Shown here: positions 11,475 through 23,900 of the stretch, in pieces
Numbering within the stretch: the stretch's first letter is position 1
Layout: every line of letters begins with the position of its first letter
NCBI GenBank assembly: GCA_030248215.1
Contig: JASANG010001819.1
Location: 1 to 64,000, forward strand
Direction: 5' to 3'
DNA length: 64,000 bases
From: Enoplolaimus lenunculus
Lineage: Eukaryota > Nematoda > Enoplea > Enoplida > Thoracostomopsidae
Made by a program: the position numbers and the translations under genes
The notes under the pieces: model-generated
What the model saw: the letters and a program-made list of their open reading frames with translations, nothing else
Told to the model about the DNA's origin: nothing
Databases searched by the model: none

Positions 11475-14400
11475 CAATTGTGGCAATTGCTAACTCGTTT
11501 GTTATTTATATTTGTGATATAATGGAATTTTTATCGTATCTACGAATATAGATTTTCAATAGAAATAAAAATGAACTTTAGTAAAAGCAACTTCTACGTC
11601 TATATCCTAAGCCTAAACTTAAAACAGAATAAGCTTTCACCTGATACTTCCAGATTAGCGATACTGGTCGCTGAACCATGTTCGTTTCGAGCAACGACAC
11701 GATATTCTCCGGCGTCTTCGGGTGTCACACGAAATACGATCAAAGCAAAACTTCCGCCGCCACATTCGCGCATTTGAATACGGTCCGACTGAACCAATGG
11801 TTTACCGTTGTGATACCTGAAACAAACCAGGAAACAATAAGGTTACCGTTGCTTTCTTCCGCAGAACATACAACGAGCTTTCCAATTAGTATGGATATGC
11901 ACGGTACAAAACGTAGGCTTAAGCTTGCAAAAGAAAATGAATATGTGCTTGCTTGCTTGTCATAAGCTAAACAGCCACAACATTCAAACGTTGCCAAGTA
12001 ACTCTAGTTTGAGGCGAAAGATTGCAGTATGTCTAAGCCTAAGTCTAAGCCTACGTTTTTCATTTGACAAAAAAGCTTGCTAAAGTTACCACTGAACATC
12101 CGGCGCAGGCGATCCACAAACAACACAATCGAATATTGCTGGCGTTCCGGCGATCAAATATTTGTTCCGCAACTGTTTATAAAATCCTGGGCCATAGCCG
12201 GAACCGTCAACGTATCCTGCGCTATCTGGCAGAGGCCTTAGATGTGAATCCGTTTCAGCTGATTGTTTAAAATCTAAAAAACTCAAAATGGCATTACCAA
12301 GAGTGCGTGATACAAGAGTACGCAACTCTTGGAGCTCTGCATGGTAGAAAATGTACCACCGGGATCGTTCGCACAAGTTGTAACCCCACAAAATAAAGGA
12401 GTGTCGGCACAAAAACGGAATATGCACTAGGCAAATTCCTTTCTACACTAAATGTACCCAGTTGCACACTATTGTAGAAGAGCTATTATCACTCTTGGTA
12501 TTACAAATAACCATAGACGGCGCAACAGAAAAAATCGCATATATGCCGCTAGAAATTCCTACAAGAAAATGGTAACTTGTAGACGCAACACTGTGTTTGT
12601 CTAAAAAATTTTGCCTTAAGTTAACTATAGAGGCCTATCCATGTCGATGGATACAAGGAGTCTAGTGAATTTAGAGACGGTTTAGGCTTTATTAGATACT
12701 AAAACGCACAAAAAACCATCCAATCATATTGATGCAAATATTTTACAAAGAGTAGACCTTTAGACGAAAGCGAACCATATCTGACCAATGGTATAAAACT
12801 GGTTAAAATAGCCACAATTGCAAAAATCTTTAGTTCACATTTTACAATGCGATGTGTATTTTTTCGCATACACAGTTTGCTCTGAATTGCTCACAGTATA
12901 TTTATTCTATGTGGCCTCCCAAGTGATGCTTGGTATAGGAGCTTAGGAACATGTTTAGACGGAGTAAGTGAAAGTCTTCTAACTTGCAATTCGTTTACTG
13001 CTGTTGAAAAAATATTCGGCCAGGGGTGGGCGACGATGTTCACCCCCCATCGGATTCGCAGTTGCCGCCTTGTGTGCCAGAAAGAATTAAGTTAAAATAC
13101 TAAACCTTTCAGAACGAATAAGTGAGCATCTGAGTGATTGGTGCCGTGTTCGTTCGAAATTTCGATCCGATATTCGGCTTCGTCGGAGTCCGGTTGACAA
13201 TTGAGTATTACCAATCGCGCAAATCCCCATTCATCGATCCACATCAAATGCCGGTCGTCACGAGCAAGTTCAACACCATTTTTGAACCTGAAAATGATGT
13301 GACTGTAGCGTCGTATTCACACGTGAAAGTTTTTGCTGCGAGAACTTGGTAACGCAATTGTAATCTTGCACGTGGAAATTTTTAACAGCGAGAACCTGTG
13401 CCTGCCGCTTGCAAACGCAAGTTTTGTTCGAAAACTTTCTTTCAAACGCATCAGCCGCAAGTTGCACAGCCGTTAGACTGTGTTGAAAAACTAACACGTG
13501 TATATAAATATGGCCTTCCATAAATAGTAATGATGTGGACCAGACCGGATCGGCTTACGATTTTTCAACGGTCTACCGAATACGCCGGCACAAGGCCGAT
13601 TTATTTTTCATACAGTTTAGGGCGCCCGGATCAAAACTGTAAACTTGCAATCAGTTTAGCGATTAATAATTGCGCTCATTGAATGTTCAGGGTTATACAA
13701 GATATTGACTTTTAAGACAAATTTATGCTTTCTTCACAATAAAATGTCACGACATCTAACAGAAACTGTCATAACCTCAGGAGAACATTCGAAAAATTTT
13801 TAAAATTTTCAAGTGTTAACCATAGGTTAATGCAATTTTTGTGAAAATTTTCAATTGTCAACCTTAGGTTAACGCTAAATTATTGATAAACCAATTTCCG
13901 ATTGTTGACCCTAGTAAACACATGTGGAGAGAATACAGAAGTTGTATTTAAGGTTGAATGTTTAGGCTTAGGTTTGAACTAAAGACAATTATCTTCTGTG
14001 TCAGTACCATCGAGCTTTCGGTTCAGGATATCCATTGACGGCGCATTCAAACGTAGCAGGCGAACCTTGGGTAACTGTCACCGATTGAAGGCCTCTTCGG
14101 AATCGCGCCGGTCTTGGTTCGGTTGAGTCCCGCCCATCTCGGCTACGACTACGCTTTGATTCAGCTTCACGTGCCATACGTTCGATTTCCAGCCGCTTTT
14201 TAGCGCGATCTACTGAAATAAAAACAATACAAATGTTATAAAAGTAGTTGAATTTTAGAACGAAATATTTATTCACTTTGTTTTCAGATCGCAACGGTGT
14301 GGCAAGGGTTGCGATATGCTCGCCGATGGCCGACGGACGCCACTGCGCGTGAAACATACGTTTGATTTGTGATGCATGGCGCCGCTGAGCACAGAAAAGT

Positions 14401-17400
14401 ATCGAATGACTGTAAGGAGCTTAATATGATCGTATTTCTGACGTATCAAGCAATAATGTATTCTGGTTTGTGCGGTATGTCTTTATATCCAATTACCTTT
14501 CGAGTTTAACTTGTTCTCGATACCCATGTTCACAAATTTGGCATATGTGCTTACATCAAATGTGCTGACTTCGAAATTTTTTATAGAACGTAACCCTCCC
14601 CCTTTCCAAAATCGTGGCTATGCCCATTGCTACACCCAACATTCTATCGACCCCCATGATTTACTTTCAACAATGAGTTCAGCTTTTGAACTGGTCAGCC
14701 CAAATTGATTCGAAATCGCGCAACGATAATAGCCTTCATCTGCGCCGCCGCATTCAGCAATTATAAGACGCTGTGTGCCGTTCTCATCCGCTTCAATGGT
14801 GTACTTCGCTGACGGTTGAAGCTCTATGCCATCTTTGAGCCATTTGACTTGTGGAAACGGATCACCGTACGGTACACATTCGAATATAGCTGTCAATAGA
14901 TTATTAAAAATGACATAGCTAGTTTGTGACAAACAGTGCTTTGTTCAAAATAGAGGCTGAATCTGTCACGTTTTAAAAACAATTTTATAATTTATAAAAT
15001 GACCGGCCAATGTTACTTTTAGCGGCGCAACAGTTGATTAAGCGTATTTCTAAGCCTAAACCTAAGTCTAAGCGTTGCAAACAATGTGTTCCTAAGCCTT
15101 AGCGTAAGCCTAAGCCTAAGCAAAAAAATGTAATCTAGAATCTAAACATACTATTTTATAGACCCACCAGAAACCTGGACGCCCGTTAAAGTAACATGAG
15201 CCAAATGATCAATCAGCTTCAACAGTTTGAAACCGCTTGTCTACAGAGAATCGTAAGCGTTTTTTAATATGACAGGTGTCATTGACGTTCACTTTCGCCA
15301 AACGGTTACCCCTCAATTGTCTGAAGCTGGTCATTTCTCGATTTTTGAATTTCCTTTTTCAAACAATTTTAAAGTGCAACTCACTCCAAGTAGTAGGGTT
15401 TGAAATTTAGTCAGTTTGATATTAGAACTCACAAGCGAATTCTATAGAGGCCCAACCATGCCATGGCTTTGACAGCAACGACCGAATCCCAAATTTTGTT
15501 CTAAGATTTAGTATAAATATCAAACTCGTTGTGATTTCTTTAAGCTTTCGTAAGCGACATGGAGGCTCACCTGATTTTCCTTCGGCTACTCGGCAAACCG
15601 TCAATGGTTTATTAAAACCTGGAGCTTGTCCTCGGCCTTTAGGCCGAATGCTGTCGTCAGGCCGTAAAGATCCACGTTGTGCGCGTCCTTAAAACGGACT
15701 TTTTTTAATTTTTAATAGACGGAACAAAAATAAAGAATTAAATAAGTAAATAAAAATTGAATAGCAAAATTTTAATTAAACGCATATATCAGGAGCCCGT
15801 ATTCTCAAATGTGTATTGCACGTATCACCAGTTGGTGATAGGTCCTGTAACTTTGAAACATGCTCACGGTGACGTTCGAAATTCAGCACATTGTTTGCGT
15901 TTAATTTGACCTACTTTTGCACCAAGTTTCTGATCTGCAATTGCAGTTGTTCGTCAGTTTGAAAACCTATAGCTAACTGATGATAGGTGCTATACGCATT
16001 TTAGAATATGCGCCAGGATTGCAGGTAAAACCGCTGAAGCGAAATTAGCATTGTTTGTTTGTAAATATTTTAACCAAAAACAACAGATAGCGAATTGTGT
16101 GCAACCCTAAGTGTAACTCCAAACCAAAAAAAACAGCAACCAAATCAGTACTTTATTCGCCTTGCGTTGAATTATTTCCAAAAAATTGGTTTCAAATACA
16201 CAAAAATACATTGTCAAATACTATGCCTACTAGATTTACCAGCACGCGTTGCGCTTTGTCTTACCCCGCCACCCTTGTTTAGGGGGTCGATTGATCGACA
16301 CAACCCTTACTAAAAGTTTTGCCAAAAATTAAGTCTTCGCCAGAAATCAAACCTTAGATCTTTAGCGTTCGAGTCAAGCATGCTTTAACTACAACTCGCC
16401 CCTGAAAATGACTTGGTTATCTCTCATATATGTGCTCATGTATGACATTCTTTTATATTTTACATCAGGACGAAGCTCAAAAAACCAGTACCCATATCAA
16501 CACTCAGTTGTCCTCGAGTGCTGGCTTGTCCAACTGCATTTTCTGCAACACATCTGTACGTCCCGGCATCGCGTGGCGATATATCACTGATACTCAATTC
16601 GAACCGGCCGTCGGGGAAATGTTTCATATGATGACGCTCACCGGGTAACAACGGATCGCCGTCTTTGTTCCTGTAAACCGTTCTTAGATTACGCACCGAG
16701 ATAATGAAGTAAGAAGCTGTGTTCTCAAATACACGGCAAAAAATTGTGAGTCAAATTGACACCCTCCGAAATAGGCTCTACGGGACTACACAAACTCAGT
16801 CAAATTCGATTCCGCCAGAGGCAAACGTGCGACTAAGTGAGTCAAATTTGACTCTGGCGGAGTCTAATTTGACTCAATTTGTGTAGTCCCGTAGAGCGTA
16901 TTTCAGAGGGAGTCAGTCAATTTGACTCACCATTTTTTGCAGTGTACATGTAGCACTCGTATCACGAGTTGTTAGAGTAATTGGGTTTGGCTATAAGCAA
17001 AATCTGGCATCTGCTGATTTGAAGATCGACGCAAAAATAGGTTAATTCAAGTGAATTGCTTACTTCATCATCGATTGCTTGTTCGTCAGTTCGAAAGCCT
17101 AATGGTCTGGTTTAGATTAGTTTTTTTGCCAGTGTTACTAAAACATTTACTGAGTCACTCGAAGTCAGGACCACAAGGGATGAGACTTCCTGGACGATGC
17201 TAGACGGGACACTGACGTCGACACTGTATGTAAACGATTGTTATACCTGCAATGCATGTCACTGAAAACAGTGCAAAAACTGTTCGTGGAATTACAGAGT
17301 CACGGGGCACCCATCTGATCGCTACGTTTACAAAACGTACCATTTCAGCTCAGGCATCGGGGTACCGGTAACTTTGCCTGAGAACGTAATCGACGAACCA

Positions 17401-20400
17401 GGTTTGGCACGCACTGAATCGAACCCAGTCACAAACCTCGGCGCACGATTGCGGCCAAAATCAACCGATTGGCTACGATCTGGCGTCAGGAAGTCTGACC
17501 GCGGATGTAGAAGTGTCGACGCTGAAAATACAATGGAATATTTAGCTCTTGTGCATTTTCCCTCCGCACGCTTAGGCGTAGGCTTAGGTTATTGGTGAAT
17601 GCAAAGTGGATGGCATCCCGGCCTAAGCCTGCTAATCAGGGATCAAAACCGAGATTTTGTATTAAGGTTTAGAACAAAAACGGGCGTTATCAGGAGCATG
17701 AGTGTAAGCAGAGATTTATTTTTGTAAAAAAATATTGTATTTAAAACGTTTCTACAAGAGCACCTACCTTTGAGCGTAATATTTCCTTTAGTATTTGCAG
17801 TTCCGGCGGAATTTGTCGCAACACAACGATACAGACCATCGTCTTCTGAAGTTGCTGAATCAATATAAATGTTACAAACGCCATCCAATGATGATGAAAT
17901 GGTAAGTCTATCTGATGACGTAAGCAGTTCACCGTTTCGGTACCTGAAACCACAAAAGATAACGTCAACATCGGAACCTGTTTGGGATTTTTCCGGTTCG
18001 CACGGCCGCCCGGACACGCTGCAGTTTGTTTTGTTATCGAAGAGTAAAACCAAAATAAAGTTTAATACAAATCTTGAGATACAGTTACTGAGACAGAAGT
18101 TTCGATAATAGATGAAGGGATATAATTGTAATAGAAGTTTGTTATTAGTGACCGAGAGGTAGTAAAGTGAAGTCTCTAAACCCCAGAGTCGCCTAATTTG
18201 ATTTGCGTACCCAAAACTTTAGGATTTAATAGTAAAATTGCGCGTTTAAATTTTCGATCGCGTCACTCGTGAAGTTGTTGTCCACTATTACGTATGGTTC
18301 TCTGTCGTATTGTGACCCCCCTCCTTCATTGTTGGATTAATTGCTGCGTCTTTGTTTGGTGCCTTAATTTCGACAGGCTACGATTCCACGAGCTACGAAC
18401 ATTAAGATTGCATATGCCTTAAAGAACATTTCATAAAATCGTTGACTATGGAAAGATTATTTCAAAGGGGGGTAGTATAGGGGCGCAGTAGCTAATCCCA
18501 AAGCGGATTTGTCATCAAATCTAATAAGGAGACCGATTTGTAGTACGGGGCCAAGTGTTAAAACACGATGAAAGAGCTTAAAAACTTCGCGTGCGAAGCG
18601 AGCAGAAAGCCAGCGAATTTTTTTGCGTTAAATGTTCCAATTTCCAACTTTTAGCTGGATTTTAATGTGTGTCAGCGACACCCGTTTATTTTTCTAGGGT
18701 TGTTGACTGTCACGCCAGTCACCAGTATTTTTGCGTGCCAGACAACTTGGTCGACAAAATGACTGTAGCGAACAAACCATTTCACTTCAGGATGTGGTTC
18801 GCCACCAACTTTGACTTCAATCTTCAATGGCGACCCAGCGACTGCACGTATATCACTTAGTGGCACAATAAATCGAGGCATTGTTGCGTCAACTTTCATC
18901 GGCAGAGGAGTAATAATGCCAGCTGAAAAAATTTAAAATTACATTTAAATTTTAATATTCAAATGTCTAGGCCCGGAGCAAGCTAAGCTTGCTAGAGGAA
19001 ATTTTAATATTGAAATAGCCAGGCCCGTAGCCAGTTCAGCTTGCTAGGAGAAGGCTAAAACATTTTCAGAAGGGGCATACAAGGGTTTTCATTGACATAC
19101 AAGCCAGGTTTAAAATTTTCTGGGAGGGGGCAAAATTTTGCCAAGGGGGCTACGCTGATATACAATGAAATTCATGATGCAATTAGCACACGGTGTACCC
19201 AAGTATATTATGAAATACGCATCAGTCGCGGTTCTGGAAATTTCTAACGGCTTCCCAAACCTAAACCTCTACTTAGCCTAATCATGGTCCTAACAAAAAA
19301 TTACGCTAAAATCGGACCATTTCATAACAGAGTGTGGGGAAAGTATAGAAAATTCGCCAAAACTAACTATCATATCGAACATCGCACTTCGTTGTTGCTT
19401 GTCCATGTTTATTTGACGCAACACATCTGTAAACACCATCGTCTCCTGTATCACACTTGCCAATCACCAAACGATGCTTCGTTGCTCCAGACACTCCTGT
19501 TGTGCTACTTACAGGAGGACTGACTTCAATACAAATCCGATGGTTTGATTTAAGCACAACACCGTCTTTGTACCTAAATATAATTTACGTTTAACGCTTT
19601 TACCATTAATACATTTTTGTTTCACATAGAATCTACTACCGTATTTTCTCAAATGTGTGTAGCACCTATTGCCAACTGAGGGCTGGTCATACAACTTTGA
19701 AAGCAAACAATGGCGAGCTTCCAAATTTAGCAAGCTAAACAGTTGTCGCCGTTCCATTGTTTGAAAGTTTGAAAACATAATTACTTACCAACTGCACTGT
19801 AAAAAATGGGGAGTCCAATTGACTCTCTCGGAAATAGGCTTTTCCTGTCTTCACAAACTGAGCCAAATTTGACTTGGCCAGAGTCAAATTCGATTCACTG
19901 AATCGCTCAGTGAGTCCGATTTGACTCTGGCAGAGTCAAGCCTATTTTCGCGAGAGTCAATTAGACTCCCCATATTTTACAGTGTGGTGTTAACTGATGC
20001 GTACAACACACAGTTGAATGTACGGCCGCTAAATACATATAATTGAACTGTGATACTCCACGGATGAGAGGCTGTTTACCATCACCACGCGACTATAAGA
20101 GCTTCGTTTTGCAGCCGTATGGCGTTCTCATGTCTTGCGATTTTATGCCGAACTAACGCGACTAATAATTTTTAATATAGCGTTTTGTGTATGATTTCCC
20201 GTGCACGGTTTGTGCTAAGTTGCTCATACACTGCAAATAATGGTGAGTCAAATTGACTCTCTCTGAAACAAGCTTTTCGGGACTACACAAACTGCGTCAA
20301 ATTCGACTCCGCCAGAGTCAAATTCGACTCACTGAGCGACTCGTGTGTGTCGCATTAGACTTTGACGGAGTCGAATTTGACTCAGATTACGTGTAGTCCG

Positions 20401-20910
20401 GAAAAGCCTATTTCGGAGGTAATCAATTTGACTCACCATTTTTTGCAGTGTAGAATACTGTGTTAAATTCAAAACACGGCTACAAATTACAAACGCAAAC
20501 GCTTACCATTTTACTGTCGGCACAGGATCGCCCGTAACTTTGCATTCGAGTTCAAGCGCACCGCCTTCATTAACTGTAACCCCGTCTTCAAGTTTCACAG
20601 TGAACCGAGGTTCAGCACCTTCTTTGATCTCATCGACAACTCGTTTTTCTTTCATTGCTATAACAAAAAACTTTGAAAATACTACTTTTTTGACAACTGG
20701 GTAAGTTTGTTTAAATTATAGAATGAATCACAACTTTAAAAAATTTTTTAGACGCACTGCTATACTGACAAATATTGAACATTATTCAACGAACCGGTTA
20801 GGGGTTCGCAGTTGTTTTTGAGGAAACATTTGGGACCGTCTGTCTGGTGCTGTCCGTCAACATGTATAGCGAAACCTTATCACAACTGAATCAATCGATA
20901 TATATATAAA

Positions 20911-20982
<72 letters not shown>

Positions 20983-23900
20983 CATAATCTTTCAGAACAG
21001 AGAATATTATGCGTTTTGTTAATGTAACAACTTTGCCAAATGAAATTTTTGGGCCCGTCCACGTGTTTTCGGACTAGCAACTACAGGTTCGTGCTAGTTT
21101 TGATAAAACAAACCAGATTTTATCTTCAACCTGCTCAATTTATACTGACAGTAATCAGCGATCGACCAGATATTCGGTTCCAGTTTAATATCAGGCAAAA
21201 AACCGATATCCGTATGCGGTTCAGGTATTCCGAATACTATAATATTTGTAGTTATGGTGCTAGAAGCGACATCATTTCTGAGCAAGTCAAGAGTAGACGC
21301 TAACATTAAATGAAAAATCCAAGCAAAGCAATTAATTTTAAATCAGTAAGTACCTGTTTTTGTTCGACTCAAAAACTTCCAATAGTGCACAAATTTAGAT
21401 CCTATATTCGGTTAACATCCGGTTCCGGTAAACATTTACCATTCGGCTCCGGTTTTTGTATATGGCAAAATTTATATCCGGTCGATCCAACGGCAGTGAT
21501 ATATAAAACAACTCAAGACCTCTCCACATAAACCCTGCCAACACAAGCCACTGTGTTGGCAGCGAGAACATGCATTTGCAACTCTTGGTGCATTATTAAG
21601 TTTTGTGAAAGGATTTGTGCATATGACATGCAGCTGTAAAATTTTTGCCGAATAAAACTTGCACTTGTGAATAGAGCTTTACCTTGAACGCTAATCGTTC
21701 CAATGGTTGCTGCGGTGCCAACTGAATTTTCGGCAACACACCGATAGAGTCCCTCGTCGGAAAACGTTGATTCCTTTATTCGCAAACTTGAGCTTGTTTC
21801 TTCGATTTCATTGGTAGTTGAAAATTCTGTCGAGATTTGAATACGACCCCCTGAGCGTAAAAATACGCCGTCTTTGTACCTGAAATAAATATATTTTTAT
21901 TATATCCCATGAATGCAACGTTAAACCGTTGACATTTCGGTACCTGTTTGTCCCATAAAATGTTCCCCGAACATGATATTGGAACAATACAATACGCTTA
22001 GATTTAGGCTTAGGTTTAGGCTTTGGTTTAGGCTAGGCGTTGACATAGCTATAAAACTGATCAGTTGTACGAATATATGCTAACAGCTATGTGGAATGCT
22101 TTCTACCACAGGCTCAGACTAAAGTTTAAGCAAAGGTTTATGTAAACTTAAGCTTTAATCGAAAACACAGGGAAAACTCGAATATATCCTATTCACTTTA
22201 CTTCTAAAAATTTAAACAACTAATAATTACAACAAATGTAATGAAAGCTTTCAAACCATTTCAGCTCAGGCTTCGGCTGCCCAGTTGCACTTGTCTTCAA
22301 CACAATTTCGGATCCTTTCTCGATAAACGTATCTCTGAGTCCAAGCACAAAATACGGCGCGTCGCCTTCTGACTTTTTCTGCGCTTTCTCAGCTGAAAAT
22401 ATTGCAAATTATCGGGTGACAAAATATTAATGGAGTGGTTACATACGTATACTTGGTTAAAACTTGCGTCGCAGAAACTACATTGCAAACCTCTACTTCG
22501 GCAAACTTTCATTTTTTTATACCATACCGTACTACAAAGAATGCATGATACAAGAGTGTGTCACTCTTTGGGTTTCGTATGGTACGAATTGCACCACGGG
22601 GCGTTGCGTCCGACCCCCCTTATTTAGAGGGGAATGTCACTGACACATACAATAACCTTAAATTTGAAACCATAAGCGGAGCTTTTTTTGATGTCGGATA
22701 CGTAAAGTGCAATGGTTCGCACAAGCTGTGCCCCTCTCAAAATAAAAGGACAGGCCAAGAACGCAACGCGTGCCAAGTACATTGTCTTATACTCAGAATG
22801 TATCCAGTTGCACACTCTTGCTGAAGTATGCATCATCCACTGTTGGTACTACCGTTGTATCACTTTTTCACCGTTAACTGCCTATTGCAAGCTACAATGT
22901 TGTTCAGCTTAAAGGAATGCATGCTATAAAAATGTCGCAGAGGGTTTTCATTACAAACTAAGACAGTATACTTTTCCAAAAACGTTCAAGAGAGGTTAAC
23001 GCCTAACCCTCCGGCTTCCGGCTTCCTAGCTACGCCCTTTGCCCAAATTCTCAAATGTATGCAGCACCTATTTCCAGTTGACGATAGAAAACGTAAACTT
23101 GGGACCATCCAATGAATAGCTTCAAACATTGACACCTTTTTTGCACTTTATTCGTTGTACTTGTAAGCCAAAATTGATATTTGTACCTGTTTCAGTTTTT
23201 TCTTCAAAAAACTATTACTAACTAGTGATAGGTACTAAACATGTTTGAGAATACTGGCCCTTGACTCCCACCTACCATCAATACTCAAATTTGCGGCCGA
23301 ATTGCTAGTACCAACAGCATTAGTCGCCACACATCGATACGCCCCAGCGTCGCCGCTAACCAAAGGTCCAGCAATCGTCAAACTACAGGACCCATCCGCA
23401 TCCGCTGCGAACGATATCCGGTCAGTGGTTCGAAGAGGAATTCCATCTTTAAACCACCGGATATCCGCTTCCGGGCTAGCATCAACCGCTGCAGACAATG
23501 TCAAAGTTCCACTACCGGCTTTTGAAGAAATGTCGTTAAGTTCTCTGGTGAAGCGAGGTGCGTAGTCCTTGGACGCTTCAGCAACTACGGTCTCAACGGT
23601 TTCCAGCGCAAGACGGCACCGTGTGTTCGCTGAGCCTAGGCTGTTCGTTGCGATACATTTATAGACTGCTGAAAAATAAAATAATGATTAGGCTCTAAAA
23701 GTTGTATCCGGTGTAGTTGCCAATTCTAGGAAGACGAATAGGGGAACACGTTTTCAGCTAAATTGGTGTTTTTTCCTCGAACAGGTTTGTATCCATCGGA
23801 GAGCTCGGATATTCCAAATTGCAACAGATTTGTTGTTTTTCAATGCGTCGTTAACCGATAGCTTTTGATGGCCGCCGGCCATAGTTTTGCTCAAGTGTTC

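Noticed and set aside
11265-11522. Plus-strand open frame ending in poly-Tyr
   Set aside because: Antisense of the FN3 exon running into the (TTA)n tract.
23245-23565. 106-codon plus-strand open frame
   Set aside because: Antisense shadow of the W25 exon, whose codon use and Ig signature are on the minus strand.
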